In this document: piece by piece, positions 17,647 through 27,605 of the stretch
Layout of the letters: the number at the start of each line of letters is the position of its first letter
Numbering within the stretch: the first letter of the stretch is position 1
Notes under the pieces: generated by a model
Told to the model about the DNA's origin: nothing
Database searches by the model: none
What the model saw: only the letters and a program-made list of their open reading frames with translations
NCBI RefSeq assembly: GCF_002019705.1
Contig: NZ_KV917377.1
Location: forward strand, 432,565 to 496,564
DNA length: 64,000 nucleotides
Origin: Shouchella patagoniensis
GTDB lineage: Bacteria; Bacillota; Bacilli; Bacillales; Bacillaceae_D
Direction of reading: 5' to 3'
Made by a program: the position numbers and the translations under genes

Positions 17647-18546
17647 TTAATTTGTATTTCCTTTCATCCAACTTAATAGTTTAATCTCCGCCTTTGTGAC
17701 TGCAGTTCCCAACTCTCCCCTTTTCGGTTTCATCCATACTTGCTTAAATAGTCGTTCAATTTCATCAGGCTTCTTATTTTCGTACCAATCGATCATGTCA
17801 CTTTCTCTGTGATGACAACGAGGAAAACAAAGACGCAACGGTAAAGCATCTTCATTTAGATTGTAATCCCTTCGCGAACCTGTTGGCTCAGTCTTTTTTG
17901 TGAATGCAAAAAATTGTTCTTGAAGTTCTGGTTCGTATAGCAGTTTGGCCAGTCTTTTTCCTAATTGGATTCGTGCGATTGGGTTTGCAAATGACGTAAC
18001 AGTTTCCCCGTAAATCGTTTGATTTATTCCTGGCAAAATAACATGGCTAAAATGTGCAAACTCCTGCATATTGTAAAAAGCCGAATGGAAAAATTGTTCC
18101 ATTGCTAATAAGTCAAGCAAACGATTTTGAACAACAAACTGCTCATTGATGATTAATGCTGTCATTAAGCGGTTTTCATTTTCCTCAACCATAAAACGAC
18201 GCCACTCTTTTTGCATGAAAGAAGATACGCCAAAAGATTTAAGCGTATCAAAACAATCCCTTCTCTTTTGTACGGTTTGTTGATAAACAAGCAACTGGGG
18301 ATAAGCATCTGCAAAAATAATCCAATTAGCGCGCTCATAAATCCATCCAATCCATCTACGAGTAGTAGCATTAAGAACGGTTCGAAACGGAGCGGTTGTT
18401 AAGTCTGTCATATTCCAACCAGCATTTCGCGACACCATTCCCGCTAAAGCTGCCCAACGGATTTCAGGATAACGACGACCAAATTGTTCATATGCTTTTG
18501 TCCTCGAAATATTGTCAACGTTTGCAAATGTTATTAGATCCTTCAT
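17647..18546 (-). CDS. yppC: DUF2515 protein YppC
   Basis: The 299-residue product starts with the family opening NVDNISRTKAYEQFGRRYPE and continues with WAALAGMVSRNAGWNMTDL, as in YppC of B. subtilis (about 320 residues). It is cytoplasmic and rich in aromatic residues; function unknown. An in-frame TGA eight codons upstream fixes the start region, so the N-terminus is slightly shorter than in B. subtilis. It is transcribed away from recU, with which it shares the divergent region 18547-18711, as in B. subtilis. Confidence 0.87.
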   Translation of the reverse strand: MKDLITFANVDNISRTKAYEQFGRRYPEIRWAALAGMVSRNAGWNMTDLTTAPFRTVLNATTRRWIGWIYERANWIIFADAYPQLLVYQQTVQKRRDCFDTLKSFGVSSFMQKEWRRFMVEENENRLMTALIINEQFVVQNRLLDLLAMEQFFHSAFYNMQEFAHFSHVILPGINQTIYGETVTSFANPIARIQLGKRLAKLLYEPELQEQFFAFTKKTEPTGSRRDYNLNEDALPLRLCFPRCHHRESDMIDWYENKKPDEIERLFKQVWMKPKRGELGTAVTKAEIKLLSWMKGNTN

Positions 18547-18621
18547 CCCATTCTTTCCCTCATTTTTTCATTAAATTTTCAACAGATCGCGTGTTCTCTT
18601 CCACTACTCTTTTTTTAAGTG

Positions 18622-18630
18622 TGTTAAAAT
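18622..18630 (+). promoter_or_regulatory. Possible extended -10 promoter of recU-ponA
   Basis: TGTTAAAAT is an extended -10 (TGnTAAAAT) about 80 bases upstream of recU; no good -35 box is seen. Confidence 0.35.
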
Positions 18631-18711
18631 AGATAAGTGCTTATGTGTCCTTTTACCTTTCCGCATAACACTAAATTCATACCAAGAACAGTAAGGAAAG
18701 GTTGTGTCTTG

Positions 18712-19344
18712 ATGGCGATTCGTTATCCAAATGGAAAATCGTATGTTGGAGGAGAAAAAGAGCAGAAACAAAAAAAGCTGCCAGCTGATGCCTACAGCGG
18801 CAGAGGAATGACGCTTGAACAAGATTTAGATGAAACAAACCTTTACTACTTAAGCCGTCACAAAGCTGTTATTCATAAAAAACCAACACCAGTACAAATC
18901 GTAAAGGTTGATTATCCAAAAAGAAGTGCTGCGGTCATTCGTGAAGCATATTTTAAACAAGCCTCTACTACAGATTATAATGGCGTTTATAATGGCAGAT
19001 ATCTGGATTTTGAAGCAAAAGAAACAAAAAACAAAACATCTTTTCCGTTAAAAAATATTCACGATCATCAAATCGAGCATATGCGCAATGTCCGAGCCCA
19101 AAAAGGTATTTGTTTTGTTTTGATACGTTTTTTTGTGAGTAAAGAGGTGTTTTTGCTTGATGCCAGTCACATAATCGCTTATTACGATCAACAAAATACA
19201 CGTAAATCGATTAAAAAAACAGACATTGAACGCCTTGGACATCTTGTTCATACAGGTTTTCATCCACGAATTGATTATTTAGAGACCGTGGAACGCATTT
19301 ATTTCCAGTCATCCATAAAAGGGGAGAAATTAGATGGCAGATGA
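18712..19344 (+). CDS. recU: Holliday junction resolvase RecU
   Basis: The 210-residue product from ATG 18712 aligns with B. subtilis RecU from IRYPNGK onward. The catalytic core is clear: [35 protein letters not shown], the metal-binding [26 protein letters not shown], and HDHQIEHM. It cleaves Holliday junctions during recombinational repair and chromosome segregation. AAGGAAAGG lies upstream. It overlaps ponA by 11 bases, the same recU-ponA operon as in B. subtilis, so the two should be translated together. Confidence 0.96.
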   Translation: MAIRYPNGKSYVGGEKEQKQKKLPADAYSGRGMTLEQDLDETNLYYLSRHKAVIHKKPTPVQIVKVDYPKRSAAVIREAYFKQASTTDYNGVYNGRYLDFEAKETKNKTSFPLKNIHDHQIEHMRNVRAQKGICFVLIRFFVSKEVFLLDASHIIAYYDQQNTRKSIKKTDIERLGHLVHTGFHPRIDYLETVERIYFQSSIKGEKLDGR

Positions 19345-22048
19345 TTACAAATCAAGGCAAGAGCGCAAAAATGCGCAGGCCAAACAAACAAACAAAAAAC
19401 CACCTAACAATAAAAAGGCAAAATCACCTAGTAATAAAAAGAAAAGTGGCGTATTAAAGAAAATAGCCATTGCCTTAGCCATTATGATTGGTCTTGGTAT
19501 TGTAGGTGGTGGTGTAACGGCTGCTGTAATCATAGCAGGCGCACCAGATATTGATGAAGAGCAACTTACACTCGCGCAATCATTACAAATTCATGATAAA
19601 GATGATGAACTAGCGTTTACGCTTGCTGGAAATGAGCGACGTATTAACGCAGATATTAATGACATGCCAGAGCATTTAAAAAATGCGTTTATTGCCGTTG
19701 AGGATCACCGTTTTAAAGACCACTTCGGTATTGACATCCGACGTTTAGGTGGCGCGATCCTCGCTAACTTCCGTGAAGGTTTTGGCGCTGAAGGTGCTTC
19801 AACGATTAGTCAACAGTTAGCCAAGAACTTATTTTTATCGAATGAAAAGGCACTATCCCGTAAGATTCAAGAAGCATACTTAGCCATTCAATTAGAACGA
19901 CGCTATTCGAAAGATGAAATATTAGAAATGTATTTAAACCAAATTAATTTAGGTCCTACCGCTGGTTACGGTGTTCAACTTGCTTCCGAAACGTACTTTG
20001 ATAAAGAAGATCTTAGTGAATTAACAATCGCTGATGCGGCAGTTCTTGCTGCTATCCCACAGCGCCCAAGCCATTTTGATCCGTACACAAATCCGGAAAA
20101 CAATGAACAGCGTCGTGATACGGTTATTAATCGGATGGAACGAGAAGGATTTATTACGGCCGAGGAAGCAGAAGAAGCTCGTAATACAGATATTAATGAC
20201 CAAATTAACTACAATCCATCCGAAGAAGACAGTAATTGGTTGACGTTTTATGATGAAGTATTATCCGAATTAGAAAATATGACGGATCTATCAAGCAATG
20301 ATATTTACAACTCTGGACTTAAAGTGTATACAACACTCGACACAGATGCACAAAGTCTCGTTGATGATGTGTTAAAATCCGGTGAATACAGCAACTTGCC
20401 ATTCCCAGATAATGAAGATTTCCGTGCTGGTGTTACCTTAATTGATAATAACACTGGAGCAATTCGTGCCATGGGGAACGGCATTGAACAAAACGATGCC
20501 CGCGTCAGCAACTATGCAACGATTCGAAATAACCAAGGTTCAACAATGAAACCTTTACTTGGTTATGCTCCTGTTATTGAAAACAAGCAATGGCCTACAG
20601 CAGAAATCATTGTGGATGAACCTTACTACTATGAAGCTCAAAGCGATAGAGAAGTTCGAAACTTTGATCGCTCCCATTTAGGTCGGATGACAATGCGCGA
20701 AGCATTATCTCGTTCACGAAATGTAACTGCAGTAAAAGCATTGAACGAAGTTGGCGTTGAAAATGCGTATGAGTTTCTTGATCCAATGTTTGTTGTTGAT
20801 GAAGGGCGCGTTGAATCAGGCATTTTAGGACCTGCCCTTGCTTCTACAAAAGAAATGGCTGGTGCCTATGCAGCATTTGCCAACAACGGTGAATATACAG
20901 AGCCGTATACGATCCGTAAAATTGTTTTTCCAGATGGTCGAGAATTAAACATGCAACCTGATACCACGCAAGTCATGGAAGACTATACAGGTTATATGAT
21001 TACCGATATGCTTAAAACAGCTGTAAATAGCGGAACTGGTCAGCGCGCACAAGTACCTGGAGTAGACATTGCAGGAAAAACCGGGACGGGGAACTTTGAT
21101 GGAAGTGTATTAGAGCGAATGAATAGCAGTTCGGGCTTTCCGACATCCGCTTTCACCGGTTATAGTACGCAATACACTGCTTCTGTTTGGATTGGGTTTT
21201 CAAATCATAGTGACCCGGATAATTATTTAACTGACACACATGGCGGAATTGCCCAACAAATTTTTCAGCACATCATGACCGATCTCCATTCTGGTATTGA
21301 TACACCTGATTTCACGAAGCCAGACTCAGTTGAAGAAGTTCGGGTGGAACGTCGAACAGGCTTGTTACCAAGTGCTGGAACACCTCAAAGTGAGATAGTT
21401 ACGGAACTATTTGTCCGAGGCACAGGTCCAAGTAATGTTTCTGAAGCGTACGCAGAGATCTCTGACCCAACAAATGTGACATACACTTATGATGAGGAAG
21501 ACGAAAGCATTGAATTTTCTTGGTCTTATCCAAGTGATGAAATCGATGATGTTGACTTTAACACATCAATTAATACCGGCTCTTTAAATGTTGATGAAAG
21601 CAATATGACTGCTACTCTTTCTGGTGTCTCACCTGGAAACAGTTATACATTCTCAGTGCAGGCTGTGGCAACAGATGGTTCTGGCATTGAAAGTGACTCC
21701 GTTTCGGTCACTGCCACTATTGATGAAGCCGTAGAAGAGGAAGAAGAGGAAGAGGAAGAAGAAGAGGAAGCTACACCACCTGAAGAAGAGGAAGAGGAAG
21801 AAGAGCCTGCAAATGACGATTCCGATAGTGGATCAGACTCTGGTGATGACACCGACAATGACGAGCAGAACGGCGATAATTCTAATGGCGATTCTAATAA
21901 TGGTGAGGATGGAAACGATACTGACGGAAATACAGAACCAGACAATGGTGATGACAATGACACCCCAGCAGAAACACCTACACCAGATGAAGAACCAAAT
22001 GAAGACTCTGAAGAAAGCTCTAGACAAAGCAATGAAGATGACGATTAA
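19334..22048 (+). CDS. ponA: Class A penicillin-binding protein 1 with acidic tail
   Basis: Bifunctional peptidoglycan synthase, 904 residues. A basic cytoplasmic head (1-40) is followed by one membrane helix (about 43-72). The glycosyltransferase domain has its catalytic Glu123 in [12 protein letters not shown] and [12 protein letters not shown] near 155-166. The transpeptidase has Ser403 and Lys406 (GSTMKPL), SRN near 456 and the KTGT motif from Lys582. A fibronectin type III domain covers about 710-795. The last 105 residues are a low-complexity tail: glutamate runs, then Asp, Asn, Ser, Gly and Glu repeats. The tail is outside the cell and strongly negative, an uncommon amount even for this family, and fits life at high pH. 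GGGGAG precedes the start, which overlaps recU. Confidence 0.96.
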   Translation: MADDYKSRQERKNAQAKQTNKKPPNNKKAKSPSNKKKSGVLKKIAIALAIMIGLGIVGGGVTAAVIIAGAPDIDEEQLTLAQSLQIHDKDDELAFTLAGNERRINADINDMPEHLKNAFIAVEDHRFKDHFGIDIRRLGGAILANFREGFGAEGASTISQQLAKNLFLSNEKALSRKIQEAYLAIQLERRYSKDEILEMYLNQINLGPTAGYGVQLASETYFDKEDLSELTIADAAVLAAIPQRPSHFDPYTNPENNEQRRDTVINRMEREGFITAEEAEEARNTDINDQINYNPSEEDSNWLTFYDEVLSELENMTDLSSNDIYNSGLKVYTTLDTDAQSLVDDVLKSGEYSNLPFPDNEDFRAGVTLIDNNTGAIRAMGNGIEQNDARVSNYATIRNNQGSTMKPLLGYAPVIENKQWPTAEIIVDEPYYYEAQSDREVRNFDRSHLGRMTMREALSRSRNVTAVKALNEVGVENAYEFLDPMFVVDEGRVESGILGPALASTKEMAGAYAAFANNGEYTEPYTIRKIVFPDGRELNMQPDTTQVMEDYTGYMITDMLKTAVNSGTGQRAQVPGVDIAGKTGTGNFDGSVLERMNSSSGFPTSAFTGYSTQYTASVWIGFSNHSDPDNYLTDTHGGIAQQIFQHIMTDLHSGIDTPDFTKPDSVEEVRVERRTGLLPSAGTPQSEIVTELFVRGTGPSNVSEAYAEISDPTNVTYTYDEEDESIEFSWSYPSDEIDDVDFNTSINTGSLNVDESNMTATLSGVSPGNSYTFSVQAVATDGSGIESDSVSVTATIDEAVEEEEEEEEEEEEATPPEEEEEEEEPANDDSDSGSDSGDDTDNDEQNGDNSNGDSNNGEDGNDTDGNTEPDNGDDNDTPAETPTPDEEPNEDSEESSRQSNEDDD

Positions 22049-22055
22049 CCATCAT

Positions 22056-22094
22056 AAAAAGCGGGATTGATTTCAAATCAATCCCGCTTTTTTA
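22056..22094. terminator. Two-way terminator between ponA and dynA
   Basis: Stem GCGGGATTGAT / ATCAATCCCGC (22061-22071 with 22077-22087) with A and T tracts on both sides. Confidence 0.92.
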
Positions 22095-22095
22095 T

Positions 22096-25000
22096 TTATA
22101 TCTTAAGCCACCTTTCTAGCAAATGCTTTTCTTGATGCATTTCTTTTGCAAAAGCTGGTTCAGATAAAATTGATAATTTTTCTTCTTCATGGGCCATTTT
22201 TGATTCAATGTGTGTTTTCTCTGCAAGAGTAATTTCCTCTATAAGTGTAGCGACCTGAGTTTTGACATTTCCCTCTTGTTGACGCAAAAACTCTCCCATT
22301 TCTTTTGCCAACTCAAACGAAACTTCTTCTTTTACACGAGTTGATTCTCCCTGTTCAAAAAAAGACTTTAACGAAAGAAATCGTTTGCTGTAAGAATCAA
22401 GGTTTAACTCTGACTCAACTGATTCCAATTGAAGTGTTAGCTTCATCCTATTAAACTCACCTAGGTAAAAAGCTGGGTAGACCTGTTGAATGGATTGCTC
22501 CCACTCTTTAATCCAACGTTCATAATGACGTTGGAATGAGAGGGAAAGACGAATGGCCGTTGCTTTCACTTCCTGCTCCAGGAAAAAAAGACCTTCTTCC
22601 CTCCATTGTTTTAACCCTTGTTCAACTGTCTCCTTTTGTTGTTTTTTGGTTGTTCCCCTAACCGTAGCAACATTCACATGTTCAAGATACGTATCTCGCA
22701 AAGCAAAATGGTTTCGTTCACGTAAGTAAGTAAATAATTCGCTTACCTCTTGATGAATCCGCAAGCGAAATGGCTTCCCTTCTTCTTCTATAAACTCATT
22801 TAGAAGTCGTTCAAAATTTATTTTTGTGCTCTCCAACAACGCTTGTTGATTCTCCTTATTCGCTTGTGAAAACTGAATCATTTCTTCCAAGTAATTGCGA
22901 TAAGAATTCGTTTCTTTCAATAAGAGTTGTTCGTTTAAACGCCTAAGGGTTTGTAACATTTGACCATACAATTCGTTTTCGAAATGTTGGAACCCCGACC
23001 CAACTTGTAACTCATTTTTCTTATTCATTAATGCTGCTTTACTAGAAACAGGATAGAGCAACACATCATTTACTCCAGCACTTTGTAAAGAGGTTCTCAC
23101 ATAGCTTTCTACGCCAGCTAATTCTGCAGGATTAGCTGCCAAGTCAACAGCATTTAAAATAAAATATAGTTGTTTTGTAGAGAACTGTTGATTGATTTTA
23201 CCCAGTTGTTCAATAAATTGAGCGTCTGCTTTTGAAAAAGAATGATTATAATAAGTAACGTAAAAAATCGCATCCGATTTCTCAATATGTGTATAAGCAA
23301 CATTCGTATGACGGCCATGAATAGAGTTAACACCTGGTGTATCAACTAAAGTTAAACCTGCTTTCGTTAGTTGGCAATCATAATAAATCATTGCCTCTGC
23401 AATTAAACAAGCTACATCTTCATTTGCAATCATTGAAGCTAATTGATCCAACGTGACATTTTTCGTAGTTGCCAATAACAACTCTTGATTTTTTAAACTT
23501 TCCTGCAACGTTTTTAAATAAGCAATTGCCTGTTTTTTTCCTGCAGTATCGGCTTTTATCGTTGATATACGTATATTTCTAATGTTATCAGGTGTAAGCT
23601 TAACGGAGACTAACTTTGAAATAGACGTAAGTTCTTCTTCCAAATGTTGATAGCTTTTATACGTAATAACGACTGTTCCATGTGGGAAACCCTCCATTGA
23701 GGCGGTAACAGTTGTTACGGCGGCTGTAGTTGGATGAGGAGATGTAGGTAATACCTCATCACCAATCAAGGCATTTGCAAAACTTGATTTCCCAGCACTA
23801 AAAGCACCAAACAATGAGATTGTGAAACGTTGCATTTCCATTTGCTTCACTCTTTTTTTCAAGCGTTCTCGCCATTCTTTTCCCCATTGTTTTTGCTGAT
23901 TTCCTTCTAAAATTTCTTGCAAACCATTAAGATCAATCACGTGCTCTTGCTGGACGAACGGTTCTTGTACGTGCTGGACCTCACTGTCTAATAAGGTTTC
24001 AGGTTGTTTGATTTCTTCGCTGCCTAGCCAGTTGCTCTCTTCGGAATACTCAGTAGCATTTTGAAGGGCTGCTTTTACTTCAAATTCTAACTTACCATGG
24101 TCATCACAAGCTTTAGCCTGCTTTTTTAAATAGTCAATCTGACTATTTACCTCTTTTTTCATTTGAGTCCATCTATCAATGTAAGGCACGAGGTTGCTTT
24201 GGTTCTCTAATTCTTTTTTAGCTCGAACCCAATTCGCTTGATCTTCTTTTTTTAAATTATCTTGTGCAATGTTTAATGCTTCAAGCGCTCGTTGTTTTAC
24301 TATACGTTTTATTTCTTCACTACGATTTTGTGCATACTGGTACACATATTCTCTACCAACTGTTTCTTTTGGCAACGAGTGTTTTAAAAATGCTTCATTG
24401 ACTTCAAAAGAGATTTGATTAAATGCCGTTAAAAAAGCCTCTTTTTTGTCCATAAATTCAACTGGTATCGTTTGCAAAGAACGCTGCACATGGAAAACAA
24501 GCTGTGACTGGATCTGGTCTTGCAATTCGGTAACCAGCAATTTTGTTCTTCGTTCTTTTTCTTCTTCCGTTTTTCTTTTTGAAAACAGGACGCCAACACG
24601 GAAATTAGGCCTCATTGCTTCTAACCATTCTTGTGTCAGATCGGTAATAGCAGAATTAAAAAGGGTCGCTTGCCTAAATAATGAGTTCCATTCAGCTAAA
24701 AACGCTTTTTCTCTATTTTTAGAAGCGTGTTCAAGCTCGTGCCACTCTTTTATGTTTTGCTCATATGTATGTAGATCATCTATCGAGAACCCAAGTTTAT
24801 CAATAGCAGACCTAAGATCCATCTCTGCTTCCTCTTCAGTTTCCTTTATTCGACGAATTTGAGCTAAATAAAAACTCTGTTCTAGTCTCTTCTTACCGAG
24901 CTCCGCAAACGTTTTACCTTTAGCCATTATAGCCATTAGTTCTGTTTTTAATTGACTCAATTCATTATATTCAGCCGTGCGCATGCTTGTATAATAGATC

Positions 25001-25641
25001 GATAAATACTTAATGCCCCACGCTTCAAGTGTTTCAGTGATACTCTCTTTATATGTTTGAAATAACAATTCTTGCTCGACATGCTTATCAATTTGATTAA
25101 TAACCAAAAGAAGAGGCTTTGCCTCATCCGATAATTGTTTCAAAAAATGCAAATTCGTTTCTGCTTTAACATGGTTATAGTCCATTACATAAACAACTGC
25201 ATCAGTCGTAAACAATGCATCCATGGTCATAGCTTGATGAGTTGAATCAGTTGAATCTACGCCTGGCGTGTCTACAAGTTCAGCAAAGTGTTGTAAAAAT
25301 GGAATAGGCGCTTTTATATGTAGTTTTTTTATACCAACTCCATCCATACCATAACGACGAATATCATTCCAATCAATTTCTCCAACATACCGACTTATTT
25401 CTCCACTAACTTTTTCTACATCAACGCCTAATTCGCCAAACCCAATATATACTTGATTTGCACTCGTTGGTATTGGACTTGTCGGTAACAGTGGCGCCCC
25501 AATTAATTCATTTAGAAGAGTTGATTTCCCTGATGAAAAATGTCCGCTGAAAGCTAATGTAAATGTACGTTTTTGTTGAATTGATTCCCATTGAATCGTT
25601 TCTTGATCTGTCCACTCCACACCGCGTTTTAATCCATTCAC
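22096..25641 (-). CDS. dynA: Bacterial dynamin DynA (double GTPase)
   Basis: The 1181-residue product carries two tandem dynamin modules, as in B. subtilis DynA/YpbR (about 1190). Module 1: P-loop GHFSSGKST at 33-41, switch II DTPGVDSTD near 120, specificity motif NQID near 182. Module 2: P-loop GAFSAGKSS near 611-619, DTPGVNSI near 765, then FILNAVDLA. Long helical assembly regions follow each GTPase. DynA tethers and fuses membranes and helps against membrane damage and phage. It starts with GTG directly after the ypoC stop (TAAGTG) and has about 30 residues before the P-loop. In B. subtilis dynA is not next to ypoC; here it lies between ypoC and ponA. Confidence 0.93.
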   Translation of the reverse strand: MNGLKRGVEWTDQETIQWESIQQKRTFTLAFSGHFSSGKSTLLNELIGAPLLPTSPIPTSANQVYIGFGELGVDVEKVSGEISRYVGEIDWNDIRRYGMDGVGIKKLHIKAPIPFLQHFAELVDTPGVDSTDSTHQAMTMDALFTTDAVVYVMDYNHVKAETNLHFLKQLSDEAKPLLLVINQIDKHVEQELLFQTYKESITETLEAWGIKYLSIYYTSMRTAEYNELSQLKTELMAIMAKGKTFAELGKKRLEQSFYLAQIRRIKETEEEAEMDLRSAIDKLGFSIDDLHTYEQNIKEWHELEHASKNREKAFLAEWNSLFRQATLFNSAITDLTQEWLEAMRPNFRVGVLFSKRKTEEEKERRTKLLVTELQDQIQSQLVFHVQRSLQTIPVEFMDKKEAFLTAFNQISFEVNEAFLKHSLPKETVGREYVYQYAQNRSEEIKRIVKQRALEALNIAQDNLKKEDQANWVRAKKELENQSNLVPYIDRWTQMKKEVNSQIDYLKKQAKACDDHGKLEFEVKAALQNATEYSEESNWLGSEEIKQPETLLDSEVQHVQEPFVQQEHVIDLNGLQEILEGNQQKQWGKEWRERLKKRVKQMEMQRFTISLFGAFSAGKSSFANALIGDEVLPTSPHPTTAAVTTVTASMEGFPHGTVVITYKSYQHLEEELTSISKLVSVKLTPDNIRNIRISTIKADTAGKKQAIAYLKTLQESLKNQELLLATTKNVTLDQLASMIANEDVACLIAEAMIYYDCQLTKAGLTLVDTPGVNSIHGRHTNVAYTHIEKSDAIFYVTYYNHSFSKADAQFIEQLGKINQQFSTKQLYFILNAVDLAANPAELAGVESYVRTSLQSAGVNDVLLYPVSSKAALMNKKNELQVGSGFQHFENELYGQMLQTLRRLNEQLLLKETNSYRNYLEEMIQFSQANKENQQALLESTKINFERLLNEFIEEEGKPFRLRIHQEVSELFTYLRERNHFALRDTYLEHVNVATVRGTTKKQQKETVEQGLKQWREEGLFFLEQEVKATAIRLSLSFQRHYERWIKEWEQSIQQVYPAFYLGEFNRMKLTLQLESVESELNLDSYSKRFLSLKSFFEQGESTRVKEEVSFELAKEMGEFLRQQEGNVKTQVATLIEEITLAEKTHIESKMAHEEEKLSILSEPAFAKEMHQEKHLLERWLKI

Positions 25642-26148
25642 TTATCGTCTTCCTCTCTGTTTTATAAGCGTATTTCGGACTTGAATACGTGCATTTAGCT
25701 TTTCTAGTTCTTCAAATAATGCACACATTTGCAGAAAAGATACATAATTGTTATTCTCAAGTACAAAAATTACACGTTCTAAAGCATTATTAGGCAGAAC
25801 TGCAAAATGATTTATTTTCTCTTTTAAGGAGACCAAATTCACTGGTTCCTGGTTAATCCAAAACAAACATTGCAGCATGAGTGCTTTTGACTTAAGAAGA
25901 GATTCTTCTTGAGGTTGACGATGCCGGTAAGATACAGAAAGTTCTTCTTTCTGTTGATGAAAAAACAGGCACAGTTCTCTAATATATTCATGAGGTTCTT
26001 GCCAAGGTTCCGACTGATAGCTAATCTCTTCTGCAAATGGTACTTGCCATTGCCTTTCTATAAACGTTGCTGATGAGCTTATTGTTACACTGCTTTCAGG
26101 TTTATAAAAAGGCAAACACAAAAGCATTTTCGGTACTTGTTTACGCAT
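25642..26148 (-). CDS. ypoC: YpoC-like protein
   Basis: 168 residues, cytoplasmic, with no clear domain. It is identified as YpoC mainly by size and position right after nth, as in B. subtilis; the WQEPHEYIRELCLFF and YRHRQPQEESLLKSKALMLQ segments suit a short helical protein. Function unknown. Its ATG overlaps the nth stop by eight bases, and dynA starts directly after its stop, so all three are probably translated together. Confidence 0.75.
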   Translation of the reverse strand: MRKQVPKMLLCLPFYKPESSVTISSSATFIERQWQVPFAEEISYQSEPWQEPHEYIRELCLFFHQQKEELSVSYRHRQPQEESLLKSKALMLQCLFWINQEPVNLVSLKEKINHFAVLPNNALERVIFVLENNNYVSFLQMCALFEELEKLNARIQVRNTLIKQRGRR

Positions 26149-26800
26149 CGATATGAGTTGCTTTCATTCGTTTTTTGCCTTCACGGCATAAATCAAATAA
26201 CGGGCAAGACGCACATTTAGGAACTTGCGCTTTACAATGGTAACGTCCAAAAAAGATAAGTCGATGATGTGCATCCGACCAATCTTCTTTCTTTATTTTT
26301 TTTTGTAATGTCTCTTCAACTTGTCTTACGTTGTCTTTCCATCTACATATCCCTAGACGTTTCGATACACGTTCGACATGTGTATCAACAGCTATTGCTG
26401 GTTCACCAAATGCCACGCTCGTCACTACATTTGCTGTTTTTCTTCCAACCCCAGCAAGTGATTCAAGCTCGTCTCTTGTCTTAGGAACTTGACCATTAAA
26501 TTCAGTAAGTAATGAGTGAGCCAACTTCTTTATATTTTTTGCTTTATTTCGGTATAAGCCAATTGAACGAATGTCATTTTGTAACTCTTCAATTGACACA
26601 TCTACGTAATCTTCCGGTTTTTTATATTTAGCAAATAACGATGGTGTCACTTTATTCACTAAAGCATCTGTGCACTGAGCAGATAAGACAACAGCTATGA
26701 GCAGCTCGAACGGGTTCTTATGTGTAAGCTCACATTCTGCTTCGGGAAATAGTTCGCCCATTATGTCAATTGCATATTGTGTATCTTTTTTTGAAAGCAT
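26141..26800 (-). CDS. nth: Endonuclease III
   Basis: DNA glycosylase/AP lyase that removes oxidised pyrimidines. The 219-residue product has the helix-hairpin-helix LAGVGRKTANVV, the catalytic lysine within it, the catalytic aspartate in AVDTHVERVSKRLG, and a C-terminal CX6CX2CX5C motif (HCKAQVPKCASCPLFDLC) that binds a 4Fe-4S cluster. It is in the conserved order asnS-dnaD-nth-ypoC. AAGGAG lies upstream of the ATG. Confidence 0.97.
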   Translation of the reverse strand: MLSKKDTQYAIDIMGELFPEAECELTHKNPFELLIAVVLSAQCTDALVNKVTPSLFAKYKKPEDYVDVSIEELQNDIRSIGLYRNKAKNIKKLAHSLLTEFNGQVPKTRDELESLAGVGRKTANVVTSVAFGEPAIAVDTHVERVSKRLGICRWKDNVRQVEETLQKKIKKEDWSDAHHRLIFFGRYHCKAQVPKCASCPLFDLCREGKKRMKATHIDA

Positions 26801-26810
26801 GCTTTACTCC

Positions 26811-27515
26811 TTATAAATTTTCAAGCCAGTGAAATCCTGGTATGTTTTTTTGTTGTCCCTCGTTCTTTTTCCGTTCTTGCGGTACTTTTTTCCGAAAGCG
26901 TTCACTATGGGCTTTCGCTTGTTCCACCGTTTGGACACCATTCTTTTTCCATTCAAATAAAATTCTATCTATATAACGAAAATTAAGCTTCCCAGAAACA
27001 ACCGCCTCTCGTAAAGCAGCTAGAATCAATTCTGTTGAATGTTGATCTTGATCAAACCACATCGATAATGTTTCTGCTTCAATTGGTGATAAAGGACGGG
27101 CGAATTCTTGCTCAAATCGTTTATAGAGTTGTCCTTCCATCTCAGCTTGATCAGTCGTTTCTCTCTGTGAATCAACTTTTTCTAAATGACCAACAAGTGC
27201 AGCCCATAACGGTTCTAATGAACAGTATTCATATAAAATACCTGACTCTTCATCAAGTCTGTTTTCGATTGCAAGAAATCGTTTCCGTACGAGTGTTCCA
27301 ATAAGTTTTGCACAATCTTCTATCTCCAAAGTCATACGGTCGCTGAGCAACTGTGGTGTGGGAAATGCATCTCCTGCGTCCAAAAACGACTGAATATGCA
27401 ATAAAGCCACAAACTCATGTTCATTTATGTGTAAGTCGTTGTAGTGCTCTAACAGCAAATGGGGTATCGATAAATGTTTTTGTTGCGCCCATTTCATAAA
27501 TACGTGTTGATTCAA
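26811..27515 (-). CDS. dnaD: Primosomal protein DnaD
   Basis: Replication initiation protein that acts with DnaB and DnaI to load the helicase. The N-terminal winged-helix part (about 1-110) and the C-terminal DnaD/DnaB II domain (YKRFEQEFARPLSPIEAETLSMW to FRYIDRILFEWKKNGV) are both present; the C-terminal YxxxIxxxW-type motif is conserved. The start is uncertain: I prefer TTG 27515, five bases after GAGGTGG, which gives a protein of 234 residues close to the family length. GTG 27524 overlaps that site and ATG 27497 has none. Confidence 0.9.
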   Translation of the reverse strand: MNQHVFMKWAQQKHLSIPHLLLEHYNDLHINEHEFVALLHIQSFLDAGDAFPTPQLLSDRMTLEIEDCAKLIGTLVRKRFLAIENRLDEESGILYEYCSLEPLWAALVGHLEKVDSQRETTDQAEMEGQLYKRFEQEFARPLSPIEAETLSMWFDQDQHSTELILAALREAVVSGKLNFRYIDRILFEWKKNGVQTVEQAKAHSERFRKKVPQERKKNEGQQKNIPGFHWLENL

Positions 27516-27536
27516 TCTAACCACCTCTAGACATCC

Positions 27537-27566
27537 AGTATACCACGTCTTCCTATACGCTGAAAA
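27537..27566 (-). promoter_or_regulatory. Probable dnaD promoter, extended -10
   Basis: On the minus strand TATACT (27542-27537) is preceded by TGG, an extended -10; the -35 match TTTTCA at 18 bases is weak. Confidence 0.5.
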
Positions 27567-27600
27567 AGAAAAAAGAAGCTGGCTTTATGCCAACCTCTTT
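27566..27600 (-). terminator. Terminator of asnS
   Basis: Stem GCCAACCTCTT / AAGAAGCTGGC (27589-27599 with 27573-27583, two non-Watson-Crick positions) followed by a T-rich tract on the minus strand. Confidence 0.65.
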
Positions 27601-27605
27601 AATTG

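Noticed and set aside
21740-21820. Short GAA/GAG repeats as a CRISPR-like or microsatellite array
   Set aside because: They are in frame in ponA and encode the glutamate-rich tail; there are no spacers.
21643-22032. Long minus-strand open frame rich in serine opposite the PBP1 tail
   Set aside because: It is the mirror of the Glu/Asp repeat codons, has no ribosome binding site and lies within ponA.
22096-25641. Two GTPase modules in one gene as a recent fusion or assembly error
   Set aside because: Tandem double dynamins of this length are the normal DynA architecture in Bacillus.
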